Of a stretch of DNA of 64,000 bases, positions 22,984-33,059 are shown piece after piece. Source of the stretch: Phoronis australis (Eukaryota > Phoronida > Phoronidae); contig NMRA01000357.1 in NCBI GenBank assembly GCA_002633005.1, positions 270,379-334,378 of the forward strand. The letters are read 5' to 3'. The notes below the pieces were generated by a model. It saw only the letters and a list, made by a program, of their open reading frames with translations, was not told where the DNA came from and searched no databases. The translations under genes were made by a program, and so were the position numbers. How positions within the stretch are numbered: position 1 is the first letter of the stretch; each line of letters opens with the position of its first letter.

Positions 22984-24345
22984 TGAGTGCGCTGTATGTG
23001 AACACCTTTACATTAATCCGGCGTTGTTTTCAAGATAGTGGACAGTATATTGAGGCCCAAGGAACAGATAAAACGAGCACTGAAGTGTCACTAATGAAGA
23101 AGTAACAACAACGCTCACACGAGCCAGACCCCAGGACGGTCGACTAGATGACCATCCTTGCAGGAAAAATGTGGTTCTTCTGTATTTAAACTGGACAATT
23201 TGCCATTTCCTGTTCGAAGCCGGCTCAGCGGAAGGAGCGCCAAAACTCAGCTGCAGTCAACCACCAAGGTTTGAACAGAAACGATAGGGCGCCGGTGAAG
23301 TGTTGTAATCCAGAAAGCGCCTTCAATGGAAAGCTGCGTCCAAAGAACGGATAACTAAGGACAAAGAAGGTTTTGAGAGGCTCAATCTGCACCAGTATTG
23401 TGCTTCGATCCAGTTTGTCTACCCAGAAGATATGACCTACCGGAAGAGGTCGTGACGGATCCAAAAAACATAAAGCTGTCTGTCACCAGGATCAAATTTT
23501 ACAGACCGCATTACATGGGGGGCAGATTTTGCTTTTCTTGTTCATTTGGGACATTACTGGAGCTCCGGATGTTGTGCATATCGAGCGACTGCATTCAGGG
23601 ACTGCCGTCAAAAAGGACGCTGCAGGCAACAGCATGGTGGAGGTTCTGAACGACGACTCTTAAATATTCACTACTTCCGAAAAGAAAGATCCAGTAACCT
23701 TAACTGCAGTTAGAGTAAAAAGTTTGCAATGGAACGTAGTCAGATTCAGAGGAATCCAGCTGAGATGCACTAGCAGAGATCACCAAGTATAATGCACATC
23801 GACAAAAAGTGGACGTTAAGCTGTTAACTGTACAAGAGGCGGGTCTATGGCACTTCGAGTAAGACCATTACTGAAAAGCCTGTAAGATCAAGACGAAGTC
23901 AATGTCGAACGACATAGCACCGGTTACTAGTCATATTTAAATGAGGGAGGCTCAGTGAAGAATACCCGGTCGGCTGCACAAGAATAAGGATGGCGATGAG
24001 GTGAACATGTAATGGGACCGAGCAAGATTCTGATGTCCGTGATGCTACTCCACGACGAGGCCGTGCTTTGTGGAAACCTCGGTGACAGGAAGGCAGCTAA
24101 CTAGATCACTGGCATTAGGTCAACGATGCCATACTCTTTTCTGTCATCTAGGAAGGAAATCTTTGTACATTGTTCATCTAGGGACATACAGTATTTCACC
24201 GAGTAAAACAAGCATGTTTCAGAACACTACTGTCAAAATGAGGCACTATTAATCAATTGAATCTCTTTGGAATTTGGTTTACAACGAATTTCGCTTATCT
24301 GGACGACAAGAAGCTAACTTGCATCCAGGAGGCAACAACGTCAAC
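20930..24345 (+). mobile_element. decayed LTR retrotransposon in kringle 1 downstream intron
   Basis: The stretch 20930-21220 resembles the R/U5 part of the solo LTR at 39164. Both share TCGTCGCACCGAAAG, GTCTCAGAAG and a CTTGCGCCC or CCTGCGCCC boundary. Internal sequence follows without a usable frame. It matches 28800-31135. Within it, about 1.1 kb is present twice around the N at 22046. Confidence 0.5.
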
Positions 24346-24352
24346 TAATAAT

Positions 24353-24460
24353 AACTAAACCGGTTAACTGAAGACAACGAGGGTCTTTATACCCGCGAAA
24401 CCTTCAGTGACCGGAGTGAGGTGGTGGAGAATTACACATGGCTGGAACTAGTGGACGGAC
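24353..24460 (+). pseudogene. truncated Ig-domain pseudo-exon
   Basis: A 108-nt copy of the 3' end of the unit A Ig exon (12598-12705) still carries the donor C|GTGAGT but has no 5' half and no acceptor. The second Ig cysteine codon is now CGC (Arg, 24394-24396), so the domain disulphide could not form. It marks the start of the second copy of the tandem duplication. The sequence just upstream is the end of the LTR element remnant, joined at the short shared word AACTA. Confidence 0.85.
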
Positions 24461-24709
24461 GTGAGTATTGGAACATCCATGAGCGAATGGCATCAGATTT
24501 ATAAAAATGAGAACTGTACTGTCAGGTCACTTCTGCATTTTTCTTCGACTCACTAGTTTCGCAATTAATTTATGAAGATGACCCAAAAATAATTCAAATT
24601 TTAAAAAATGAAATCTGGAAACTTAGAGACTAGTCTATTTTTGTGTAAATTTCCATGTTACATATGCGTTTGTATACATATATACATGTACATATACATC
24701 AACATACAT

Positions 24710-24742
<33 letters not shown>

Positions 24743-24760
24743 CATGTACATATACATACT

Positions 24761-24800
<40 letters not shown>
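24461..24800. repeat. intron copy with AC/AT microsatellites
   Basis: Matches the beginning of the intron at 12706. Mixed (AC)n and (AT)n tracts lie at about 24708-24800. Frames across them are artefacts of the repeats. Confidence 0.85.
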
Positions 24801-24801
<1 letters not shown>

Positions 24802-25295
24802 GTTGCATTGAAAAGTAAGCTGTTCTTTGCTTTAATTAGTTTGTACAACAAACTTTCGTAGTGTCTACACAAGTGTCTTTCATCAGATGGTAGTTGAAAT
24901 AATAGATCGCCCAGTGTAAGTGGCATCACGAACACATATATATGAGTGAATATATAATAAAACTCTGTACAAAACATATCATAATAAAACAATAGCGGTA
25001 CTTCGACTATACATCAGTCATCAAAGGCAAATGAATTTAAAAATCATAAACGCTATCGTGTAAGATACATGAAACAAGAACAATGACATTAAACACGAAT
25101 ATAAGGTTGCATACATAAGAGCGCAATTACAGAAGGAATTGTCATGGAAACTAATGTACTATGAAACGTTGTAAAATTTAATAAAATACATAGGTGTTAC
25201 AACTACCATCTGATGAAAGACACTTGTGTAGACACTACGAAAGTTTGTTGTACAAACTAATTAAACCAAAGAACAGCTTACTTTTCAATGCAACA
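24801..25295. mobile_element. foldback element with 96-bp inverted arms
   Basis: Bases 24801-24896 and 25200-25295 are inverted copies with a single mismatch over 96 positions, separated by 303 bases. Each arm, read outward, encodes the same short peptide with a CRHYESLLYKL core. AT microsatellites abut both sides. The first copy of the duplicated intron lacks it. The peptide and microsatellite ending recall Penelope-like elements, but this is only a resemblance. Confidence 0.75.
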
Positions 25296-25320
25296 TGTAT
25301 AAAAGGTCTGCTACCCAAAT

Positions 25321-25324
25321 ACAC

Positions 25325-25365
<41 letters not shown>

Positions 25366-25393
25366 CGTATACGTATATAAGTCGAAGCAAGGG

Positions 25394-25425
<32 letters not shown>

Positions 25426-25462
25426 AATATGTGTGAGTATACGTATACGTATTCGTATACAA

Positions 25463-25506
<44 letters not shown>

Positions 25507-25550
25507 TAATTTATATATATATATACATATATATATGTATATATATACTA
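25321..25550. repeat. compound AT/AC microsatellite
   Basis: Runs of (TA)n, (CA)n and (TA)n with short spacers, including a TATACGTATACG stretch near 25440. The sequence after it (TTGCTTCGACATAT) joins the homologue of 13060 onward. Confidence 0.9.
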
Positions 25551-25555
25551 TTGCT

Positions 25556-26240
25556 TCGACATATATCCGATTGGTAGTTTACGATGATTGGCCCTAGTAA
25601 AGGTTACTGGCAAGTCATTTTCGCCGAGGAATCACGGACTAAGACCAAGTTTGTATTTCCAAGTGGTGAAAGAAGTTCTTAAAGATTCCATTTGGTCCGG
25701 TAACTTTAGCAGTGACCTTCAACCGTATGGTGAGGAATATGTTGGCAGGAGCACATAGAACATGACATTATGTGGATGACATTCCGTGCCATAATGACAT
25801 CTGGAGTGAACACCTTGCCACCTTGCGTGACACCTGCCAGAGTGTACGAGAGGCTGGACTAAAGATTCGGCCTACAGTGTACCAATTGTTCTGTTGGATC
25901 CCGCTTTGTCGATTTTGTTGGACATGTGGCCGGGGAAAGGCACCTGTCAATGAATGAAGAAAAGTTGGGACGCATCTGAGATGCACCAATACCCAGAACA
26001 TAGAAACAAGTTCGTTCTTTTCTCGGGTGGGCTGGTTACTACACAAAGTTTATCTCAAACTTTGCTGAAATCACTGAGCACTCATAGAAGAAACAGTCTA
26101 ACACCTTGCAACGGGAGGATGCTCAGCAGGATGCGTTCAACACTCTTGGAGACCTGCTGACGAGAGCACCCATACCGTTGAGACTGATGCGTCAGATATT
26201 GGAATAGGCTGTAATTTGTTGCATTAGGATGATGGTGGCA
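25556..26240 (+). mobile_element. Ty3/Gypsy RT fragment, second copy
   Basis: Uninterrupted duplicate of 13083-13402 plus 16048-16440. The catalytic box has decayed (the Tyr position is Met in WMDDIP), while WSEHLATLR survives. It serves as the empty-site control for the transposon at 13403. Confidence 0.7.
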
Positions 26241-26712
26241 GTTGTAACAGGTGCTAGTAACAAATTTTTATCTTGGGTTACGGACTTACTCAGGCTCTGA
26301 TAATGTAGGTGCTGGTTGCCTGATCAGGTAGTGATGATTATTGGAAATTGCGTAATAGATCTAAATGTTAATCAGTTTTTAAAATTTCCATGTTGCAAAA
26401 ATCCTAAGAAGAATTTTCTTGAGGAGGGGCTTATTTGTCAGAATAAATACTTCAGTTCTGTTTTTGAAACGGACATAACACTGTTTTTTCCACTGACAAG
26501 AAGACAATCGTTAGTCACAGAATGTCAATTTCGCTTAGAGTGTTAGAAATATTTTACTTCTGGTAAAAAGCCTTTGTTCTCGAAGGAAGTATTTCATGTG
26601 ACTCAGGGGAGAAGGACTGGTATACCAGATGCCTTGGGATTTAATTTGACTGTGATCTACTTTAAAAGGCCTTGACTCAAATGGCTTATATATGCACAAA
26701 ACGCACCGAGAG

Positions 26713-26795
26713 TGGCGTACATGTAGTAATATCCCAGTAGACATTATTACCATGCGGGGAATAACGACGAGTGGGATATTACTTCATGTACGCCA
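26713..26795. repeat. short hairpin element, 24-bp arms
   Basis: Inverted arms at 26713-26736 and 26772-26795 share TGGCGTACATG-AGTAATATCCCA with one mismatch, around a 35-bp loop. In the first copy (18839 onward) only the loop and right arm remain. It could be a small MITE or an RNA hairpin in the intron. Confidence 0.7.
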
Positions 26796-27768
26796 ATCAA
26801 GTTACGTTTTGTATTTACCCCATACGCTTCGAATTCCTAAGTGTCTTTCATTTTTCTGCAGATTTTTTAAATACTTAACTTAGACTGTTCACGTAGCGGA
26901 CCACATCCTAAGTGTATGTCCTTGCGCGTTAGGCTGCAAGTTTTCACTAGTGAAAGAAACAGTTTTTAATGTGACGATTTATTACTTGAAATGAGACAAC
27001 AAAAATGAAAACAATATTAACATTTCATTGAGCTTGTAACATCTCCTGAAAGTAGTTAAATAACAACAGCAGTTGATGTTGTAATTACCGAGGAATTGGC
27101 GCCTGAGTTGAAGAAGATATAACATTTTGCAAATGAAAACTGAGAACCAACTGCCATCTAATCAATAGTCCTGTTTCATAGGTTACGATTGAGATCTCAT
27201 TGCATGTTGAATGTTATTTACACTGCTATAATTGTATTACTTTAAACTATTTTTCCGAAAAGTGGGTGATCGAACCGGCTAACGACGTCGAGTCGACATT
27301 AACCTACCTTTTGAACTTTCCGTGTCAGAGGTCACTGTTGAAGTAGTACGGGAGGTGAATACGGAAAACTTTATTAGATGGCCGTATTTCCCTCGACAGA
27401 TTCAACGCGCATGGGATTAAAAACGCTTTTAAAATGTGCAGTGTTGGCATGCAGTTTTTCTCATTGAAATGTTCTTCAGCGATGAATTTCACATTTAAAC
27501 ATTTCAAGGGAATAACAACAGAATAACTCTTGACGCCGTTTATGCCAAAAGTCTGACAAAAAGTTGACCATAGTGCTAATGAGTCTTCGTCCAGTATATG
27601 TTTCTGCCTTGAAAAGACGCAGGCCGGTGTTGTCAACACAAGACTCCACGCCCATGAAAAGGCAAATTATCACAACACTGGCGTAGTCCCCAACGAGGCT
27701 GTCGGGTGTAACCTTTCTGAAACCCTTGTCAAGCATAGTGTCACGGCTTGTTTTGTTTTGTCTCGCAG

Positions 27769-28050
27769 GGACGAACTTCGATTGCAAAGTTGACGTTAAA
27801 GGACTTGACTATATTGGTGACGTTCACCAGGCCTACACTGGACAAGAGTGCAGGCACTGGAATAGTCCTGAAGTTCAACGGCACATGTCCACAAGCGCAC
27901 GTTTAATAGGACCATATCGCACGTGGTCATTGGCCTCGCAAACGTCGAACCATTGTAGAAATCCGGATCATGGGGAGGACGGACCTTGGTGTTACATACA
28001 AGCAGAGAATGTACCTTCGTGGCGTGTTTGTGACATCAGACTTTGTAGCA
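27769..28050 (+). CDS. kringle-domain exon 2, unit A
   Basis: A 282-nt phase 1-1 exon, 271 of 282 bases identical to the exon at 19859, with acceptor TCTCGCAG and donor A|GTAAGT. All six kringle cysteines and the NPD...GPWCY core are present. Relative to kringle 1 it has Thr for Arg at the second residue, Ser-Ala for Asn-Pro after MST, His-Gly for Arg-Glu after NPD, and Pro for Leu before SWRVC. Its flanks match unit B's kringle context better than those of kringle 1, so this is probably the original position and kringle 1 the duplicate. Role as for kringle 1. Confidence 0.85.
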
Positions 28051-28790
28051 GTAAGTACTAGCACGATACATATTCAGAGTTTCAAGCTCAGTGGTTGTGC
28101 AGTGTGATTGCATATACATCAAAAACTGCATTTGGTGTACGCCTGCTGACACGATTCCTATTCATATTTTGGTTTTACTGAAATAAACGTAAAGATACTC
28201 CTACCGTCAAAGGAACAACTCATGCGTCTGTAGTACGTTGATCAATTTGGTGTCTACGGAACGAACACGTACAGTGTAGCTCAACTACACAACAAGCTTG
28301 TCCGATACAAATATCGTACATATCAGTGTGACGTTATTGTGCATGTTTCTGCATTTAATAATATCAGAATGTGCCATAAACTTGCTGAAAATCATATTTT
28401 GAAAATACAAATATATTTCGTCAAACATCGAGGTTTGAGGATAGTCCATCGTTTCCCCCATTCGCTGTATTCAAAACATGCGTTGAATTGTCCAATTTGC
28501 ACCATTCGATCTAGGAACTAAATGTACTTCCTTTCTTCACTCGCTCAATGACTAACTGAATGCCATGGGTAAGTTGGCGCTGGTTTTAATTTCGATATAT
28601 TTAATTGAAATAACTCAAGGACTAGGACCAGTGGTAAAGTATTTTTGTGATGATATATTTTTTCACATTGATAACATTAGGGATATAAAAGGAACCCAGT
28701 CTAATATATATTTGCGGAATGATAATTTAGATTCTGGAAATGCCTAGACTATGTTTGAATCGGTTAAAATTTCAAGTAAATTGTGAGAGA
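28051..28790. other. intron after kringle 2
   Basis: Collinear with 20141-20900. Nothing functional was recognised. Confidence 0.6.
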
Positions 28791-28799
28791 CAATGAATA

Positions 28800-31568
28800 T
28801 CCTGGCACGGGTTTGTGGCAATGAGTTGAAATTTGAAGTTGTATTAAACCTGAGTTGCATTTACAAAACCAACAGTTTCAGCGTTAGTCAACAGATAACC
28901 AGAGACAGCAGGTTATTGAATCAACGAGGATACCAGTTGCTGGGAGTGTCTCAGAAGAACACCGCAAGTCATGATTTATGCAGCACTGAGTGGAGCTTAG
29001 AACGTTTTGAGGTACATGTACATTCAGAGCTAAGAAATATGCTTTCGGCGAGTTATGACAGTTTCCGCCTTCATAGTGGATTTTTTTACTTTTTGGACGT
29101 TTTTGTTTCTCTGAGGAGGACCTTTTTGCTCACTTTTCGGAATGGGGGCTCGTTTCAACCTGCAACACCTGGATGAGCGCATGTGCACGCCAGGGGCTTA
29201 CTCATGTTAATAAAGCGTGAACACTTGAGCATGAAATTAGCCACTTACTAACCAGACTAAGGGATTTGGTGACCCTCGCATGAGAAGCGGATCTGTAGAG
29301 GAGCAACCCTAGAACTTTGAAAAAGAACAAGTTAGGGCACGTATCATGCAATATTAGCTCATGTGGGTGAGGAGCAAAATCAAGTCCATTATGTTGACAA
29401 GAGAAGGCATGTCCACGAGACTAATAAGAGAAGGCAAGTCCCTAAAGCCAAACAGCAGATGGAGAAGGAAAGAACGGAACACAAGATGGCGCAAGGCCAC
29501 TGAAACCTTAACAACTTTTAGTTGACGGTAATACCACAAAGCCATCTCGTGGAGTTAAACCGAAGCTCGTTAATGATTATGCAAAACAGTATTATAGATA
29601 ACTTCCCGAATTGTTTCTAAAGAAGCGCTGAGGGCCAGGATTTACTAGAAGGAATGGGAAATTGGTCTCACCTCCCTATTAACATGCAAGGGCCTACAAT
29701 TTACTAGTTTGTGGCACGTGTGCATCGCTATCTACTCAAGTAGGTTGACATGTGTCACTACAACAAGGTCAATGGGTGAGTTGACTGACCTCTTACTGAA
29801 CGCGCTGTATGTGAACACCTTTACATTAATCCAGCGTTGTTTTCAAGATAGTGGACAGTATATTGAGGCCCAAGGAATAGATAAAACGAGCACTAAAGTG
29901 TCACTAATGAAGAAGTAACAACAACGACCACACGAGCTAGACCCCAGGACGGTCGACTAGATGACCATCCTTGCAGGAAAAAATGTGGTTCTTCTGTATT
30001 TAAACTGGACAATTTGCCATTTTCTGTTCGAAGCCGGCTCAGATGAAGGAGCGCCAAAACTCAGCTGCAGTCAACCACCAAGGTTTGAACAGAAACGATA
30101 GGGCGCCGGTGAAGTGTGGTAATCCAGAAAGCGCCTTCAATGGAAAGCAGCGTCTAACGAACGGATACCTAAGGACAAAGAAGGTTTTGAGAGGCACAGT
30201 CTGTACCACTATTGTGCTTCGATCCAGTTTGTCTACCCAGAAGATAGGACCTACCAGCAGAGGTCGTGCTGGATCCAAAAAATATAAAGCTGTCTGTCAC
30301 CATGATCAAATTTTACAGACCACACTACATGGGGGGCAGATTTTGCTTTGCTTGTTCATTTGGGACATTACTGGAGCTCCGGATGTTGTGCATATCGAGC
30401 GACTGCATTCAGGGACTACCGTCGAAAAGAACGCGGCTGGCAACAGCCTGGTGGAGGTTCTGAACGATGACTCCTAAATATGCACTACTTCCGAAAAGAA
30501 AGATCCAGTAACCTCAACTGCAGTTAGAGTGAAAAAGTTTGCAAAGGAACGTAGTCAGATTCAGAGGAATCTAGCTGAGATGCAGTAGCAGAGATCACCA
30601 AGTATAATGCACACCGACAAAAAGTGGACGTTAAGCTGTTAGGTGTATCGCCAACCGTAAAAGAGGCGGGTCTATGGCACTTCGAGTAAGACCATCACTG
30701 AAAAGCCTGTAACATCAAGACGAAGTCAATGTCGATCGACATAGCACCGGCTACTTGTCATATTTAAATGACAGAGGCTCAGTGAGGAATACCCGGTCGG
30801 CTGCTCAAGAATAAGGATGGCGATGAGGTGAAAATGCAATGGGGCCGAGCAAGATTCTGATGTCCGTGATGCTACTCCACGACGAGGCCGTGCTTAGTGG
30901 AAACCTCGGTGATAGGAAGGCAGCTAACTAGATCACTAGCATTAGGTCAACGATGCCATACTCTTTTCTGTCATCTGGGAAGGAAATCTTTGTACAGTGT
31001 TCATCTAGGGACATACAGTATTTCACCGAGTAAAACAAGCATGTTTCAGAACACGACTGTGAAAGTGAGGCATTGATAATCAAACAAACGAAGTTCGCAT
31101 ATCTGGACAAGAAGCTAACTTGCATCCAGGAGGCAACAACGTCGACTACTACTAATGAACTGTCGTTGGTCCCAGTACTCCTGTGCTACTACATGACAAT
31201 TTCGTGCCGAGCATTCATGGTCACGCATTTTGTAAGCTATAGCAAGCGTTTGGGAGTAGACAGATCTCATGAGTGCCAGACTTCACTCAAGATTTCAAGT
31301 TAGAACAGCGGCAAGAAATGATGGCTTAGACGGAGGCTTACTGCATGAGTTTGGCGATGCAACATTGCCTATTGCGTGTGGGAGTCGACAGCTCAAAATA
31401 AATGAGTGGAATTACTTCACAGAGGGAAGGGAGTTTTTGGCAATAATGAATACCGTTAAACTCTTCCAATTTTACGTCTATGTGGCGAAGTTCGTACGTG
31501 GTACAAGCACACCAAAGGCCGTTTATAGAGAATTGGTCGTCACAAGTATCATTGGTCATATACAGTAG
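28800..31568 (+). mobile_element. LTR retrotransposon remnant with RNase H, unit A
   Basis: LTR-like sequence at 28850-29200 is followed by decayed internal DNA. At 31269-31568 an open frame shows a Ty3/Gypsy RNase H: LPIACGSRQLKINEWNYFTE, then EFLAI and FQFYVYV, matching the family order PIAYASRxL, NY-T-E, EFLAI. The catalytic Asp of TDAS is lost. A 144-codon frame at 30043-30477 is not recognised and is broken in the copy at 23220. The same remnant is present in unit B, so the insertion predates the unit duplication. Confidence 0.65.
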
Positions 31569-31632
31569 ATCTGAACTGCATTTGTTTTAGGGTTTACAAG
31601 CTCACTGAATGTGTTTGTTCATAGAGGGCCAG

Positions 31633-31711
31633 GTGGCTATAGCCCCCCACTTTTTCAGTGCGTCGCCGCCCATTGTCTATGGGCGGTGCACCGCAGGGGG
31701 CTATAGCTCAC
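31633..31711. repeat. nested inverted repeat, conserved in unit B
   Basis: The outer arms share GCTATAGCCCCC (31636-31647) with its complement at 31696-31707. The inner arms are CCGCCCAT (31666-31673) and ATGGGCGG (31679-31686), leaving a five-base loop. The unit B copy at 52424-52505 keeps both stems despite changes elsewhere. Confidence 0.7.
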
Positions 31712-31837
31712 ATTGTTTCAGTGCTGCGGCGCCAATGACGTAATTTTATCCAACATTGTTGCTGTCAGCTCGTTTGCCAGCCAAAACCACCGAGCCTTAT
31801 TATCAGCCATCTCTGTATAGTCTTCATAATTTAACAG

Positions 31838-31946
31838 ATCCTGCCCAACCTGTGGGCTTTGGAGGGGTTGCTAAACGTAGACCCAACACCCAGATGCTTC
31901 TCTACAGTCTTGCTGGCATTATCGTCTATTGGAAACTTAAGTATGC
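31838..31946 (+). CDS. candidate transmembrane exon, unit A
   Basis: A 109-nt segment runs from acceptor TTTAACAG (phase 1) to donor GC|GTAAGT (phase 2). It encodes a basic stretch (AKRRPNTQ) followed by a hydrophobic run, MLLYSLAGIIVYW. The unit B counterpart (52630-52735) is exactly one codon shorter and keeps frame and both splice sites, which favours coding. The hydrophobic run extends into the 21-nt micro-exon at 32054. Position after the kringle fits a membrane anchor. However, exon and flanks look about equally diverged, so this remains a prediction. Confidence 0.4.
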
Positions 31947-32053
31947 GTAAGTAAATTTCCTTCTTGGAAGTGCGTTTTTGTGTTTACTAAATATCTTGTG
32001 ACTTTCTAAGAGGGGGCTCTTTGGGGAAAACATCATTTATCCCTGGTCTGCAG

Positions 32054-32074
32054 ATTAATTTTCCTAAAAATTCG
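32054..32074 (+). CDS. candidate 21-nt micro-exon, unit A
   Basis: Lies between CTGCAG and G|GTGAGT. Joined in phase 2 to the exon ending at 31946, it adds A-LIFLKI and keeps phase 2. Unit B has the same length and splice sites (52843-52863) and encodes LIFLII. The hydrophobic residues would complete the membrane segment. Confidence 0.3.
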
Positions 32075-33059
32075 GTGAGTATTATTGGTTGGCGCGCTCA
32101 AACCTGTTGAGTGGGAAGACACGCTTGTTTCACATGCGTGACGCTGCAAATGCGCAGATTCCCATGCATACTGCTGCCGTTTCTGTGGGAAAAATATCCC
32201 TTACTAATAGTGGAGGTAGGCAACGACCCTTTGGCAACTGAAGTCACCTTATTTCATATGGCAAGACACAGAAGTAGGATGTTTCCCTTATATATGAATG
32301 GAAAATGTGAGCTTTTACCTCAAACGACTTCAAGTATCTAACTGTGAGCGCATGCGCGTATTTGGCGTAAGTGGGGTAAAAAGATTATAAACTCTATTGT
32401 AACCACGGAGCTTTTTCTTCCCGCGTATAGGGGTATTTCAAGAATCATGAGTTTTCGATTTTTTTGTAAAAAATTCATCACACGCTCAACTGAATTACTC
32501 TGATAGTAAGCGTTCCGAAATGGTACTTTCGCCAGGAATTGTTTACAATATATTTTAACGAGCTTTTGCGTTCCATGCCTATTTATAACGAATTGAGCGT
32601 GGGAAGTTACCCACGCACATAATAATGGTGAAAGAGCCTATATCACCCGTGCGTCATTCTCCTCACACTTAAGGGTTCGGTTCCTCGAAAGGCTGCTGAC
32701 TGTTGTCTTCAGCTATAACTCAAAACTCTCTGAACAGATGAAAAGCAGTTGTTTTTTGAGATTCTCGATAATTTTTTTATTCTGTCTAATCGATCAGACT
32801 ACAGAAATATTTTTTGACACGGAGCTCTTGTCAGATGCAATGACTCGCACCCTTTGGCTCTGTGGTTGAAGCAGGCCAACTAGTTCGTAAAATTATGTTA
32901 ACCGAGCGTTACGCAAATGCCAGAATAGTCTTCGAAAAATGGAACCTAGGCAGCGCGTGGACAATTACATTGGTGCCAGTTTGAAAATTAAGTTTGATAC
33001 CGAAACAGTAACCTCGTTCTTATCTGAAATATGTTTCAGGTGAAAGTCCGAGATGGATC

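Noticed and set aside
24608-25597. Several overlapping frames rich in Tyr, Ile, Thr and His
   Set aside because: They are translations of AT and AC microsatellites.
32100-32215. Further conserved exon ending at GGAG|GTAGG after the micro-exon
   Set aside because: The unit B copy has a four-base length difference inside, which breaks the frame.
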